A DNA stretch of 64,000 nucleotides from Alicycliphilus sp. UBA6560 (GCA_002434305.1 DJJU01000006.1:248001-312000); one strand, 5' to 3'; shown: positions 28,949 through 39,781, counted from the first letter of the stretch. A program made the numbers and translations. The notes: a model not told the origin generated them from the letters alone.

Positions 28949-29203
28949 ATGGCCAAAGAAGAACTCATCGAGATGCAGGGCAGCGTGACAGAAGTGCTGC
29001 CCGACTCGCGCTTTCGCGTGACGCTGGACAACGGACACCAGCTGATCGCCTACACCGGCGGCAAGATGCGCAAGCACCACATCCGCATTCTGGCCGGCGA
29101 CAAGGTGTCGCTGGAGATGTCGCCCTACGACCTCACCAAGGGCCGCATCACCTTCCGCCACCTGCCCGGACGCGGCCCCGGCCCGTCTTCTTCCAGCCGC
29201 TGA
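28949..29203 (+). CDS. infA: Translation initiation factor IF-1
   Basis: 84 residues. The S1/OB-fold core (MAKEELIEMQGSVTEVLPDSRF ... GKMRKHHIRILAGDKVSLEMSPYDLTKGRITFR) is typical. IF-1 occupies the ribosomal A site during initiation. E. coli IF-1 has 72 residues; this copy carries an extra tail of about 12 residues, GPGPSSSSR. It stands alone rather than beside ribosomal protein genes, as for the second infA copy of many Betaproteobacteria. Confidence 0.95.
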   Translation: MAKEELIEMQGSVTEVLPDSRFRVTLDNGHQLIAYTGGKMRKHHIRILAGDKVSLEMSPYDLTKGRITFRHLPGRGPGPSSSSR

Positions 29204-29268
29204 ACGGGCGGCAAATAGTGCGCTGCTTCGGCCGTGCGCTGCTTTTGCCAGGGTAGAATGCCAGCTGT

Positions 29269-29345
29269 CGGAGCGTAGCGCAGCCTGGTAGCGCATCTGC
29301 TTTGGGAGCAGAGGGTCGCGAGTTCGAATCCCGCCGCTCCGACCA
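29269..29345 (+). tRNA. tRNA-Pro (anticodon UGG)
   Basis: A 77-base cloverleaf: acceptor stem CGGAGCG/CGCTCCG, D arm with GCGCAGCCTGGTAGCGC, anticodon stem TCTGC/GCAGA enclosing TTTGGGA (anticodon TGG), T arm with GTTCGAATC, and an encoded 3' CCA. A TAGAAT -10-like element stands at 29254-29259. Confidence 0.97.
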
Positions 29346-29353
29346 ATGAAATC

Positions 29354-29388
29354 AAGGGGTTGCATCTTCACGGTGCAACCCCTTTTGT
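29354..29388 (+). terminator. Intrinsic terminator of tRNA-Pro
   Basis: AAGGGGTTGCA (29354-29364) pairs perfectly with TGCAACCCCTT (29374-29384), with a 9-base loop and T-rich DNA after it. Confidence 0.88.
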
Positions 29389-29425
29389 CTGCGCGGTGCC
29401 CTGCGCCATGCCGTAAGCTCGGCAC

Positions 29426-30184
29426 ATGGCTCACGTCACGTTTTCGCCTCCCTACACACCGCCGTGCCACGTTGTGCAGCAGTTGCGCGACCGCGGCTAT
29501 GCCGTGTTGCGCCCCAACGACACGGCGCAGTGGGCCGGCTGCACGCTGGCGCAGCTGCAGGCGCTGGAGGCCGACTGGGCGGTCCTGCCGCCCGACGAGT
29601 TTCTGAAGGACGGCGGGCGCTACCGCAACCGGCGCCATGCCAGCTTCGTGATGGACAGTGGTGCGGCGCACCAGGTGCCGCATCGGGCGCACTACCAGCC
29701 GGTGCAGTACAACGCGCTGCATGGCGGCATGCGCCGCTGGTTTGCGCCCATGCTGGAGGCCACGGTGGCGCAGCCGGCCTGGCAGGCGCTGCTGGGCGCG
29801 GCGGCCGATACCGCGCGCGCCGCGCTGGCGCCGCAGGTGGATCGCTGGTTCGTCGAGGCGCACCAGTTCCGTATCGATACCGAGGGTGGCATAGGACGGC
29901 CCACGCCCGAGGGCGCGCACCGCGACGGGGTGGATCTGGTGGCAGTGTTCCTGGTCGGGCGTGAGAACATCAAGGGCGGCGAGACGCGCATCTTCGAGGC
30001 CACAGGCCCCAGCGGCCAGCGCTTCACGCTGAGCGAGCCCTGGTCCGTCATGCTGCTCGACGACGCGCGCATGATCCACGAGACCACCCCTATCCAGCCC
30101 GAGAGCGGACACGGCTGGCGCGACACGCTGGTGCTGACCTGCCGGCGTGGTGCCTTTTTAGGCGACGATGAGCCGGATGCTTGA
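29426..30184 (+). CDS. 2OG-Fe dioxygenase family protein (isoleucine-dioxygenase-like)
   Basis: 252 residues resembling the 2OG-Fe_Oxy_2 family that includes Bacillus L-isoleucine 4-hydroxylase. Metal ligands are His165 and Asp167 in PEGAHRDGVD and His218 in ARMIHETTPI; Arg232 in GWRDTLVLTCRR is placed to hold 2-oxoglutarate. RYRNRRHASF near residue 70 is a family block. Substrates known for relatives are free amino acids; none can be assigned here. It has no operon partner, lying between tRNA-Pro and a stress protein gene. Confidence 0.85.
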   Translation: MAHVTFSPPYTPPCHVVQQLRDRGYAVLRPNDTAQWAGCTLAQLQALEADWAVLPPDEFLKDGGRYRNRRHASFVMDSGAAHQVPHRAHYQPVQYNALHGGMRRWFAPMLEATVAQPAWQALLGAAADTARAALAPQVDRWFVEAHQFRIDTEGGIGRPTPEGAHRDGVDLVAVFLVGRENIKGGETRIFEATGPSGQRFTLSEPWSVMLLDDARMIHETTPIQPESGHGWRDTLVLTCRRGAFLGDDEPDA

Positions 30185-30267
30185 CCACGACCAAGGCGGT
30201 GGCGCGCTTTTGACGCACACTCGGCAGGCTGATACGGCATTCCAACGATGACAACCAAGGAGGTTCC

Positions 30268-30708
30268 ATGTTCAAGCACATCCTGATCCCGGTGGACGGT
30301 TCCGAGACGTCGATGAAGGCGCTCGCCAAGGCGGCTGAACTCGCCAAGGTGTTCGGCAGCGCGGTGACTGCCATGTATGTCATCGATCCCTATCCCTTCA
30401 CCGGCGTGGGTGCGGACTTTGCCTACGGCCAGGCGCAATACCTGAGCGCCGCCACGGCCGAGGCCAACACCGCGCTGGACGCTGCCAAGACGGCCCTCAG
30501 CCAGGCCGGCGTGGCCAACATCAACGTCCTGGTGGGCGAGGGCCACGCCATCCACGACGGCATCGTGCGCGCCGTGGAGAACACCGGCGCCGATCTGATC
30601 GTCATGGGCTCGCACGGTCGGCGCGGGCTGGAAAAGCTGGTGCTGGGCAGCGTCACGCAGCGCGTGCTGGGCGCGGCACACATCCCCGTGCTGGTGGTGC
30701 GCGACTGA
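30268..30708 (+). CDS. Universal stress protein (UspA family)
   Basis: 146 residues, single USP domain. It starts FKHILIPVDGSETSMKALAKA and ends with the ATP-binding type motif GSHGRRGLEKLVLGSVTQRVLGAAHIPVLVVR (G-2x-G-9x-G-S/T). An AAGGAGG lies before the ATG. A cytoplasmic stress-survival role is usual for the family, with details unknown. Confidence 0.93.
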   Translation: MFKHILIPVDGSETSMKALAKAAELAKVFGSAVTAMYVIDPYPFTGVGADFAYGQAQYLSAATAEANTALDAAKTALSQAGVANINVLVGEGHAIHDGIVRAVENTGADLIVMGSHGRRGLEKLVLGSVTQRVLGAAHIPVLVVRD

Positions 30709-30738
30709 CAAGACAAGCGCTCGCCCCACCCCATAAAG

Positions 30739-30767
30739 AAAACGGCTGCCCCAGGGGCAGCCGTTTT
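30739..30767. terminator. Bidirectional intrinsic terminator
   Basis: AAAACGGCTGCCCC and GGGGCAGCCGTTTT form a perfect stem with A and T tracts on both sides. It lies between the convergent stress-protein and receptor genes and can serve both. Confidence 0.92.
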
Positions 30768-30788
30768 GCATGGCGGGCCTGAAGCGGC

Positions 30789-31772
30789 CTATTCGATGCG
30801 GGCGCCGGAGGCCTCGACGATGCCCTTCCACTCGCCGTATTCCTTCTTCACCAGGGCGGAGAACTGCTCGCTCGTCATGGCCTGGGGCTCGGCGCCCTGG
30901 GCCTGGATGGCGGCCTTCATCTCGGGGGTCGCCAGCAGGCGGTTGATCTCGGCGTTCAGCGTCTTGACGATGGGCGCAGGGGTGCCGGCCGGGGCCAGCA
31001 CGCCGTACCAGGTGCTCACGTCGAAGCCCTGGTAGCCCGATTCGGCCACCGTGGGTACGTCCGGCAGCGAGGAGCTGCGCGTGGCCGAGGTCACGGCCAG
31101 CGGGCGCAGCTTGCCCGACTTGATCTGCCCCATGGCCGAGGGCAGGGAGGAGACCAGCAGGTCCACGTTGCCCGCCAGCGCGTCCATCAGCGCCGGGTTG
31201 GAGCCCTTGTACGGGATGTGGCTCAGCTTGATGCCCGCGGCCTTCTCGAACAGGTCGCCGGCCAGGTGAATGGACGTGCCGTTGCCGGGCGAGCCGTAGG
31301 TCACCGTGCCCGGCTGGGCCTTGGCGGCGCTGACCACGTCGGCCAGCGTCTTGAACTTGGAGGTGGCGCTGGTGGCGATGACCACCGGCGTGTAGGCCAC
31401 GTGGGCCACGGCCGTCAGGTCGCGTGTGGGGTCCCAGGGCAGGTTCTTGTACAGCCAGGGGCCGATGACCAGGTTGTCCTTCTGGCCCATGACCAGGTCG
31501 TAGCCTGTGGGCGCGGCCTTCACCGCTTCGCCGATGCCGATGGTGCCGCCGGCGCCGGGCTTGTTGTCGGCCACCACGGTCCACTGCTTGGCCTCGGTCA
31601 GCTTGGCGGCCACCAGGCGCGCCAGGATGTCGGTGCCGCCGCCGGGCGGGAAGGGCACGATCATGCGCACCGGCTTGGTGGGGTAGGCGGCGGCCGGTGC
31701 GGCGGTCTGGGCCTGGGCGCTGCCCAGGGCGCAGCCGATCGCGGCCAGGGCGAGAAGGTTGCGGCGAAGCAT
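30789..31772 (-). CDS. Tripartite tricarboxylate transporter receptor (Bug/TctC family)
   Basis: 327 residues with a signal peptide (MLRRNLLALAAIGCALGSAQAQ). The Bug fold is shown by YPTKPVRMIVPFPPGGGTDILAR, IPYKGSNPALMDALAGNVD and DVPTVAESGYQGFDVSTWYGVLAP. These are periplasmic receptors for carboxylates and aromatic acids. No TctA/TctB membrane genes are near, as is usual for the many orphan Bug proteins of this group. The adjacent thiolase gene has the same orientation, 155 bases upstream. Ligand unknown. Confidence 0.92.
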   Translation of the reverse strand: MLRRNLLALAAIGCALGSAQAQTAAPAAAYPTKPVRMIVPFPPGGGTDILARLVAAKLTEAKQWTVVADNKPGAGGTIGIGEAVKAAPTGYDLVMGQKDNLVIGPWLYKNLPWDPTRDLTAVAHVAYTPVVIATSATSKFKTLADVVSAAKAQPGTVTYGSPGNGTSIHLAGDLFEKAAGIKLSHIPYKGSNPALMDALAGNVDLLVSSLPSAMGQIKSGKLRPLAVTSATRSSSLPDVPTVAESGYQGFDVSTWYGVLAPAGTPAPIVKTLNAEINRLLATPEMKAAIQAQGAEPQAMTSEQFSALVKKEYGEWKGIVEASGARIE

Positions 31773-31927
31773 GGAGTGTCTCCTTGGATTGTGCTGAAAG
31801 GCGGCGGTGCGCGCGGGGGACGCGCGCACGCGGCAGGCGATCATGGCCCAGCCGCGTGCGCCGCCGCCATGCCATTGCAGGAGGCTGCCATCGCGCGCGG
31901 CGATGGCTGGCCGCCTGCCGCAGCCGC

Positions 31928-33112
31928 TTACATGCGTTCGAAGATGGCGGCGATGCCCTGGCCGCCGCCGATGCACATGGTCACCAGCGCGTAGCGGCCC
32001 TGCACGCGCTGCAGTTCGTGCAGCGCCTTCACGGTGATCAGCGCGCCGGTGGCGCCGATGGGGTGACCCAGCGAGATGCCCGAGCCGTTGGGGTTGACCT
32101 TGGCCGGGTCCAGCCCCAGGTCGCGCGTGACGGCGCAGGCCTGGGCGGCGAAGGCCTCGTTGGCCTCGATCACGTCCAGGTCGGCCACCGTGAGGCCGGC
32201 TTTCTTCAAGGCCGCCTGGGTGGCGGGCACGGGGCCGATGCCCATGTACTTGGGGTCCACGCCGGCGTGGGCATAGGCCACCAGGCGGGCAAGGGGCTTG
32301 GCGCCGCGGTCCTTGGCGGCCTGGGCGTCCATCAGCACCACGGCGGCGGCGGCGTCGTTGATGCCCGAGGCGTTGCCGGCCGTCACCGTGCCGTTGTCCT
32401 TGGTGAACACGGGCTTGAGCTTGGCCATGTCGTCCAGCGTTGCGCCGGGGCGGAAGTGCTCGTCAGTGGTGAACTGCACCTCGCCCTTCTTGCTCTTGAG
32501 CGTGACGGGCACGATCTGTCCGTTGAAGTAGCCCTCCGCCGTGGCGCGCTCGGCGCGGTTGTGGCTTTCCACGGCCAGACGGTCCTGGTCCTCGCGGGTG
32601 ATGCCCCACTTGGCGGCGATGTTCTCGGCTGTCACGCCCATGTGGATGTTGTGGAAGGGATCGTGCAGGGCGCCGATCATCATGTCGATCATCTTGAAGT
32701 CGCCCATGCGCGCACCCCAGCGGCTGGCCAGGCTGGCATAGGGGGCGCGGCTCATGACCTCGGCGCCGGCGCCGATGGCGACGTCGGCATCGCCCAGCAG
32801 GATGCTCTGCGCGGCCGAGACGATGGCCTGCAGGCCCGAACCGCACAGGCGGTTGACGTTGAAGGCGGGCGTGGACTCGGCGCAGCCGCCCTCGATGGCG
32901 GCCACGCGCGACAGGTACATGTCGCGCGGCTCGGTGTTGACCACGTGGCCGAACACCACGTGGCCCACGTCCTTGCCCTCGACGCTGGCGCGCGCCAGCG
33001 ATTCGCGCACCACGGTGGCGCCCAGCTGGGTGGGCGGCACGTCCTTCAGGCTGCCACCAAACGTGCCGATGGCGGTGCGCACGGCGCTGACGACGACGAC
33101 TTCACGGGTCAT
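31928..33112 (-). CDS. bktB: Beta-ketothiolase BktB type (acetyl-CoA acyltransferase)
   Basis: 394 residues, very close along its whole length to BktB of Cupriavidus. The catalytic residues fall at the expected numbers: Cys90 in NRLCGSG, His350 in GHPIGATGA and Cys380 in CIGGGQG. BktB condenses acetyl-CoA with acyl-CoA or cleaves longer 3-ketoacyl-CoA, serving polyhydroxyalkanoate supply or degradation. No phaA/phaB/phaC genes adjoin it here, so the physiological direction is not shown. Confidence 0.92.
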   Translation of the reverse strand: MTREVVVVSAVRTAIGTFGGSLKDVPPTQLGATVVRESLARASVEGKDVGHVVFGHVVNTEPRDMYLSRVAAIEGGCAESTPAFNVNRLCGSGLQAIVSAAQSILLGDADVAIGAGAEVMSRAPYASLASRWGARMGDFKMIDMMIGALHDPFHNIHMGVTAENIAAKWGITREDQDRLAVESHNRAERATAEGYFNGQIVPVTLKSKKGEVQFTTDEHFRPGATLDDMAKLKPVFTKDNGTVTAGNASGINDAAAAVVLMDAQAAKDRGAKPLARLVAYAHAGVDPKYMGIGPVPATQAALKKAGLTVADLDVIEANEAFAAQACAVTRDLGLDPAKVNPNGSGISLGHPIGATGALITVKALHELQRVQGRYALVTMCIGGGQGIAAIFERM

Positions 33113-33140
33113 GGGAATTGCTCCTGTTACTGTGGTTTTA

Positions 33141-33200
33141 TGAATGAAAAACGGCTCCAGTGCTTATATGGAAAGCGCTGGCAGCTATGAAAACGATAGT
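33141..33200 (-). repeat. Short copy of the interspersed palindromic repeat
   Basis: CGGCTCCAGTGCTTATATGG then AAAGCGCTGGCAGCTATGAA matches the 60-base form in inverted orientation. It fills the gap between the SDR gene and bktB. Confidence 0.75.
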
Positions 33201-33209
33201 GTTTGGCCT

Positions 33210-33959
33210 TCAGGCGTCGCGCACGTCGGCCACCGGGTTGGCGCCGAAGTCCTCGCGTGCCAGCCAGGCCAGCAGGCGGCGGGCGGCCTCCTCGGGCGAG
33301 GTCAGCGAGCCGCTGCTTTTCAGCTGGGCGAAGTTGCCCACGTCGGGGAAGTCCGCCGCATCGGCGCTGCGCAGCTGCACCTGCATGTCGGTGTCGATCA
33401 CGCCGGGCGCCAGCGAGCACACGCGCGCGCCGTTCGGCTTGGCTGCCTCGTCCAGCGCCAGGCAGCGGGTGAAGTGGTCCATGCCCGCCTTGGCGGCGCA
33501 ATACGCTGCCTGCGAGGCCATGGCGCGCCGGCCCAGCCCGGAGGAAATGTTGAGCACCTTGCGCGGCACGCCCCAGCCCTCGGTGGCGCCCAGGAAGGCG
33601 GCGGTCAGCTGCATGGGCGCCTCCAGCCCCACGCGCAGGGCGTTGGCCAGGTCAGCAGGGTCGCTGGCCGACAGCGGGGCGATGCGCGGGATGACGCCGG
33701 CGTTGTTGATCAGCGTGGCGCTGGCGTAGCGGCCGGCGGGCTGGGCGGCCAGCCAGGACTGCAGCCGGGCGGCGGCCTGCGCGCCGTCGGCCAGGTCCAG
33801 CGTCCACTGCTCCAGCTGCGCGCCCTCGGGAGCGGCCAGCTCGGGGTTGGCGCGGCGGGCGATGCTGACGAGGGAGTGGCCGGGCACGAGCAGCTGCCGG
33901 GCCAGGGCCAGGCCCATGCCGCGCGAGCCGCCGGTGAGGATGAAGAGGTGCTGGGTCAT
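33210..33959 (-). CDS. Short-chain dehydrogenase/reductase
   Basis: 249 residues, classical SDR. The dinucleotide motif is GGSRGMG, NNAG is present in LINNAGVIPR, and the catalytic residues are in NISSGLG (Ser) and AAYCAAKAGMDH (Tyr-x-x-x-Lys). Sequence style resembles sepiapterin-reductase/YueD-like SDRs. It lies between the pseudouridine synthase and thiolase genes, both neighbours separated by repeats, so there is no operon evidence for a substrate. Confidence 0.87.
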   Translation of the reverse strand: MTQHLFILTGGSRGMGLALARQLLVPGHSLVSIARRANPELAAPEGAQLEQWTLDLADGAQAAARLQSWLAAQPAGRYASATLINNAGVIPRIAPLSASDPADLANALRVGLEAPMQLTAAFLGATEGWGVPRKVLNISSGLGRRAMASQAAYCAAKAGMDHFTRCLALDEAAKPNGARVCSLAPGVIDTDMQVQLRSADAADFPDVGNFAQLKSSGSLTSPEEAARRLLAWLAREDFGANPVADVRDA

Positions 33960-34027
33960 CCGGCAATGGTAGCGGCTGGGGCCGCGTCGGGCATCTGCGT
34001 CAGCACGTAGTCCACCCAGGCGCTCGG

Positions 34028-34087
34028 TGCTATTGAAAAAAGAGCTGCTCGCGCTTGCTGGGTAAGGGCTGGAGGTCGATTTGATCA
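34028..34087 (+). repeat. Repeat copy overlapping the 3' end of the pseudouridine synthase gene
   Basis: GCTATTGAAAAAAGAGCTGC, CGCGCTTG, then AAGGGCTGGAGGTCGATTTG match the 60-base form. The pseudouridine synthase frame on the other strand runs through it, so its final residues DQIDLQPLPSKREQLFFQ are repeat-derived. Confidence 0.75.
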
Positions 34088-34741
34088 AAATCCGCCGGCA
34101 GCTCGAAGCGGCAGGGGCGGCCGTGTGTGGGGTGGTCGAAGGCCAGGGCGCTGGCGTGCAGCAGCAGGCGGGGCGCCAGGGCCAGCGTGGCGGCATCGGC
34201 ATACAGCGCGTCGCCCAGGATGGGGTGGCCGATGGCGGCCAAATGCACGCGCAGCTGGTGCGTGCGGCCGGTGACGGGCTCCAGCTCTACGCGCGTGGTG
34301 CCCGCCGCCGCGCCCTGGCCGCAGGCACGCCAGCGCGTCAGGCTGGGTTTGCCCCGGGCGGGGTCGATCACGCGCAGCGGCCGGCGCTCCCAGTCGGCGG
34401 CGATGGGCAGGTCTATGTCACTCCAGGCGCCATCGGCCTGATCCGGCAGGCCACGCACCACGGCCTGGTAGCGCTTGGCCACCTGCCGATCGGCGAAGGC
34501 CTGGCTCAGACGGCGCTGGGTGGGCAGGTTGCGCGCCATGAGCACCAGGCCGGAGGTGGCCTGGTCCAGCCGGTGCACGACCAGGGCCCCGGGCCAGTAC
34601 TGCGCGGCACGGGCACTCAGGCAATCCTGCTTGCCCTCGCCGCGTCCGGGCACGCACAGCAGCCCGGCGGGCTTGGCCAGCACCAGCAGGTCGTCATCGG
34701 CGTGCAGGCACTGCGGCGGCGCAATGGTCGCGTCGATTTCC

Positions 34742-34752
<11 letters not shown>
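34030..34752 (-). CDS. RluA-family pseudouridine synthase
   Basis: 240 residues, a stand-alone RluA/YjbO-type domain without S4. The catalytic aspartate is in VHRLDQATSGLVL; LEPVTGRTHQLRVHLAAIGHPILGDALY is the second family block. It isomerises uridine in rRNA or tRNA; the position is not predictable from sequence. The start overlaps the 3' end of the hybrid kinase gene by 11 bases, and the last 17 residues are encoded by the repeat at 34028. Confidence 0.9.
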
Positions 34753-36928
<2,176 letters not shown>

Positions 36929-37035
36929 GGCGGGGCCGTCAGGGGCCGGGTCAGTGTAAGCCTGCCCGCAAGCGCGCCGGCGCGCTCGCCCCCACCTATG
37001 CAGAGGGCGGCTGGCTTTGGGTCAGGGCTTGGTCA

Positions 37036-37325
37036 GCGGTTGAGCAGATGTGCCGGGACGCCTGGCAGTGTGCGCCAGCATGCCGCGATGCGGCACCAGC
37101 ACTGGAGCCGTGCGCACCAGCGCTACCCGCACGTCCCACTGCCGGGCCCACTTGGCCTCGCGCTCCTAGGCCGCGTACAGGCGGCTGCGGAATTCGGGCC
37201 GGCCGGGCGGACTGTCTTCGCCAGCGGCTGTTCGCCGCAGTCGCCATGCCAGCCCACCACCGACCCCGACATCAGCATCGGCGGCGGCGGCGGCGTGCCG
37301 CGCTGCCTCAGCCCTTCCGTGTCTT
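37036..37325 (-). pseudogene. Fragment of a TIGR01777-family NAD-dependent epimerase (YfcH-like)
   Basis: On the minus strand MLMSGSVVGWHGDCGEQPLA matches the family block SGSAxGYYGDxGE; after a frameshift PEFRSRLYAA, an in-frame TAG where the family has Trp, then EREAKWARQWDVRVALVRTAPVLVPHRGMLA follow the homologous order. Only about 60 codons near the middle remain, corresponding to roughly residues 100-160 of YfcH. The rest of the 416-base gap between the kinase and photolyase genes shows nothing recognisable. Such epimerase genes often accompany photolyase genes, so the fragment may be a lost member of the neighbouring cluster. Confidence 0.65.
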
Positions 37326-37345
37326 CGGGCCAGCGACCGACGCGC

Positions 37346-38647
37346 TCATGCGGTGCCCCAGAGCTGGCGGTAATGGCCATCGGGGTCGTACCGGCCCGCC
37401 TGTCGGGCCGGATCGAAGCGGCGCCGCGCGCGCGGGTGAGTGCGGCGGCTCGCGAGGAAGATCCAGTTGCCCCGGTTGCTGTAGACGTCGTAGTCAAGCA
37501 GCTGGTGCTCGAACCAGGCCGCCCCGGCGCGCCATTCGCACGCCAGGTCATGCACCAGAAAGCTTGCGACGATCTGCCGCAGCCGGTTGCCCAGGTAGCC
37601 AGTGGCGGCCAGCTCGCGCATGCCTGCGTCCGCCAGCGGCTGGCCGGTACGGCCTGCGCACCATGCGGCAAACCGGTCGGGTTGGTGCGTGGGCGTAGGC
37701 GCCTGTGCCAGGCCACGTGCGCGGTACAGCCCCGGGCCATGCCGCAGATGCAGGAAACGGAGGTGGTCGCGCCACAGCAACTCCAGCCACAGGCAGCGCG
37801 TGCCTTCGCTCGCGCCGTGCACCGCTTCATAGCGCCGCAGCTGCTCGAGCGCTTTGCGCGGTGACAGCGCTCCGGTGGCCAGCCAGGGCGACCACTTGCT
37901 GGAGTAACCCTGTCCGGCCAAGCTGTTGCGCGCGCGCTTGTGGCGTGCGGGCTGGTCACTGGCCAGGTAGCGTGCCAGGTGCGCGCGCGCAGCCGATTCG
38001 CCGGCATGCAGGCCGGACTGCAGGTAGGGAAACGCACTGCGGGCATCGGCCGCCGGGGCGATCGCGCTCAGGCGTGCCCAGGTGCGACGCTGCGCTTCCA
38101 GCACGCTGTCAGGCACGCCCCGGGGCCAAGGCGCCAAACGGCCCACGGGCGGCAGCGGCGCTGCCGGGGTCAGGCCAGTCTGTTCGACAGCCTGGCGGAA
38201 ATGAGTGAAGCTGTCCGGCAGCTGCTGCAAGGGCCAGGGCAGCTGTGCCGGGTCAAACAGGCTGCTGTGCCAGATGGTGAGGACCGGCAGCCCTGCTGCC
38301 CGAACCGCGGCCACTTCGGCCTGCTCATCGGGGGCTGCAATGTCTTCGCAGACCACCCCGTCGGCCCCCACGGCTTGAGCCAGGGCGGGCAGGGCGGTGG
38401 CGGGCGGCTCGTCCAGCACCAGGAGCTGGCTGCCTGCCGTTTGCAGGGCACGGGCAAGATGCCGCACCGCACTGGCCCACCACGCACGGCGGTGCCGTCC
38501 CATGCGTGCAAAGCCCCATGCGGTGGGGGCATCCATGCCGGGCGTGCAGACGACTGGCAGTAGCCGCCGTGCGCCCATGGCCGCCTGCAGTGCCACCTGG
38601 TCGTGCAGGCGCAGATCGTTGCGGAACCAGAAGATTGTGGTGGTCAT
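37346..38647 (-). CDS. Cryptochrome/photolyase family protein, DASH-like
   Basis: 433 residues. The N-terminal photolyase Rossmann domain starts TTTIFWFRNDLRLHDQVAL; the FAD-binding domain contains YSSKWSPWLATGALSPR, LLWRDHLRFL and the C-terminal DYDVYSNRGNWIFLAS ... RRFDPARQAGRYDPDGHYRQLWG, whose final block is characteristic of DASH cryptochromes. The enzyme repairs UV-induced pyrimidine dimers, in single-stranded DNA for the DASH group, using blue light. It is the last gene of the set running leftward from the LitR-like regulator, and photolyase genes are common targets of such regulators. Confidence 0.87.
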   Translation of the reverse strand: MTTTIFWFRNDLRLHDQVALQAAMGARRLLPVVCTPGMDAPTAWGFARMGRHRRAWWASAVRHLARALQTAGSQLLVLDEPPATALPALAQAVGADGVVCEDIAAPDEQAEVAAVRAAGLPVLTIWHSSLFDPAQLPWPLQQLPDSFTHFRQAVEQTGLTPAAPLPPVGRLAPWPRGVPDSVLEAQRRTWARLSAIAPAADARSAFPYLQSGLHAGESAARAHLARYLASDQPARHKRARNSLAGQGYSSKWSPWLATGALSPRKALEQLRRYEAVHGASEGTRCLWLELLWRDHLRFLHLRHGPGLYRARGLAQAPTPTHQPDRFAAWCAGRTGQPLADAGMRELAATGYLGNRLRQIVASFLVHDLACEWRAGAAWFEHQLLDYDVYSNRGNWIFLASRRTHPRARRRFDPARQAGRYDPDGHYRQLWGTA

Positions 38648-38727
38648 GCCGCCTCCTGGCGGGTGCGCCGCCGCCCGTTGTGGGGCTGCGCAGTGCGCGG
38701 CGCGAGGTACCGCACCGCGCACCGGCC

Positions 38728-39660
38728 TCAGGGCGCGGGAAGGATGACTTTGTCCAGCACGTGGATGACGCCGTTGGACGCCAGCACGTCCGTGGCGACG
38801 ATGCCAGCCTGGCGCCCCCGCTGGTCGGTGATGGCCAGGGCCGGTGTCACCGCGAAGGTGCCGCCCTGCACGGTCTTGATGGGCGTGCCCACCGGCACCT
38901 CGGCCTTCAGCACCAGGCCTGGCACCACGTGGTAGGTGAGCACCTGAGTCAGCAGCGCGCTGTCGGCCAGCAGTTGCTCCTTGGTCACACCCAGTTCGCC
39001 GAGCAGCGCGGCAAACGCGGCGTTGGTCGGCGCGAACACCGTGAACGGTCCTGGGCCGCTCAGCGTGTCAGCCAGGCCTGCGGCGCTCACGGCCTCCACG
39101 AGCAGGCTGAAGTCGGCATTGGCCTGAGCCGTTTGCACAATGTTCTTGTCCGCGGGCAGCAGCACCTTGTTCACCGCGTGGATCACGCCATTGGACGCCT
39201 CGACATCGGTTTGCACGATCGTGCTGGCGCGGTTGCGGCCATCGGTGATCACCAGATCGCTGTCTTGCTTGTCCACCTTGAAGAAGCCGCCCTCCACGGG
39301 CCTGATGGGCTTGCCCAGCGGAACTGCGCTGCTGGGCACCGCGCCTGCAACGACGTGGTATTTCAGCACCGCGGTGAGCAGCGGCTTGTTGCCCAGCAGC
39401 TGGTCCTTGGTCACGCCCAGCTCCCCCAGCAGCGCGGCAAAGGCGTCGTTGGTGGGCGCAAAGACGGTGAACGGCCCGGGGGCGCTCAGGGTGTCGGCCA
39501 ACCCGGCCGCCTGCACTGCCTCCACCAAGATGGTGAATCGGCTGTCGCCCTGGGCGACCTCCACGATATTGCCGGGGTGGTCGTCACCTCCGCTGCCGCC
39601 GCAGCCTGCGGCTGCAGCAAGCACGAACACTCCAAGTAGTCCTTTGATCCAGTTCAGCAT
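38728..39660 (-). CDS. Lipoprotein with two FAS1 (fasciclin) domains
   Basis: 310 residues. The signal ends in a lipobox (VLAAAAGC), followed by a GGSGGDDHPG linker. Two tandem FAS1 domains share near-identical cores: GPFTVFAPTNDAFAALLGELGVTKDQLL and GPFTVFAPTNAAFAALLGELGVTKEQLL, each followed by a YHVV box and a late NGVIH motif. FAS1 proteins mediate surface adhesion or bind small lipophilic molecules. The close similarity of the two repeats points to a fairly recent internal duplication. It lies between the lipocalin and photolyase genes. Confidence 0.9.
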   Translation of the reverse strand: MLNWIKGLLGVFVLAAAAGCGGSGGDDHPGNIVEVAQGDSRFTILVEAVQAAGLADTLSAPGPFTVFAPTNDAFAALLGELGVTKDQLLGNKPLLTAVLKYHVVAGAVPSSAVPLGKPIRPVEGGFFKVDKQDSDLVITDGRNRASTIVQTDVEASNGVIHAVNKVLLPADKNIVQTAQANADFSLLVEAVSAAGLADTLSGPGPFTVFAPTNAAFAALLGELGVTKEQLLADSALLTQVLTYHVVPGLVLKAEVPVGTPIKTVQGGTFAVTPALAITDQRGRQAGIVATDVLASNGVIHVLDKVILPAP

Positions 39661-39781
39661 GCCAGTTCTCCTGAGAAATGAATGGGGGGCGATGGCCCTT
39701 CGGTGCAGTCCATCTGTTCAACAGGTCATCGACGGTCCTCCTGCAAAGAATCCTGGCAATCAACGCCGTCACCGCACCGGC

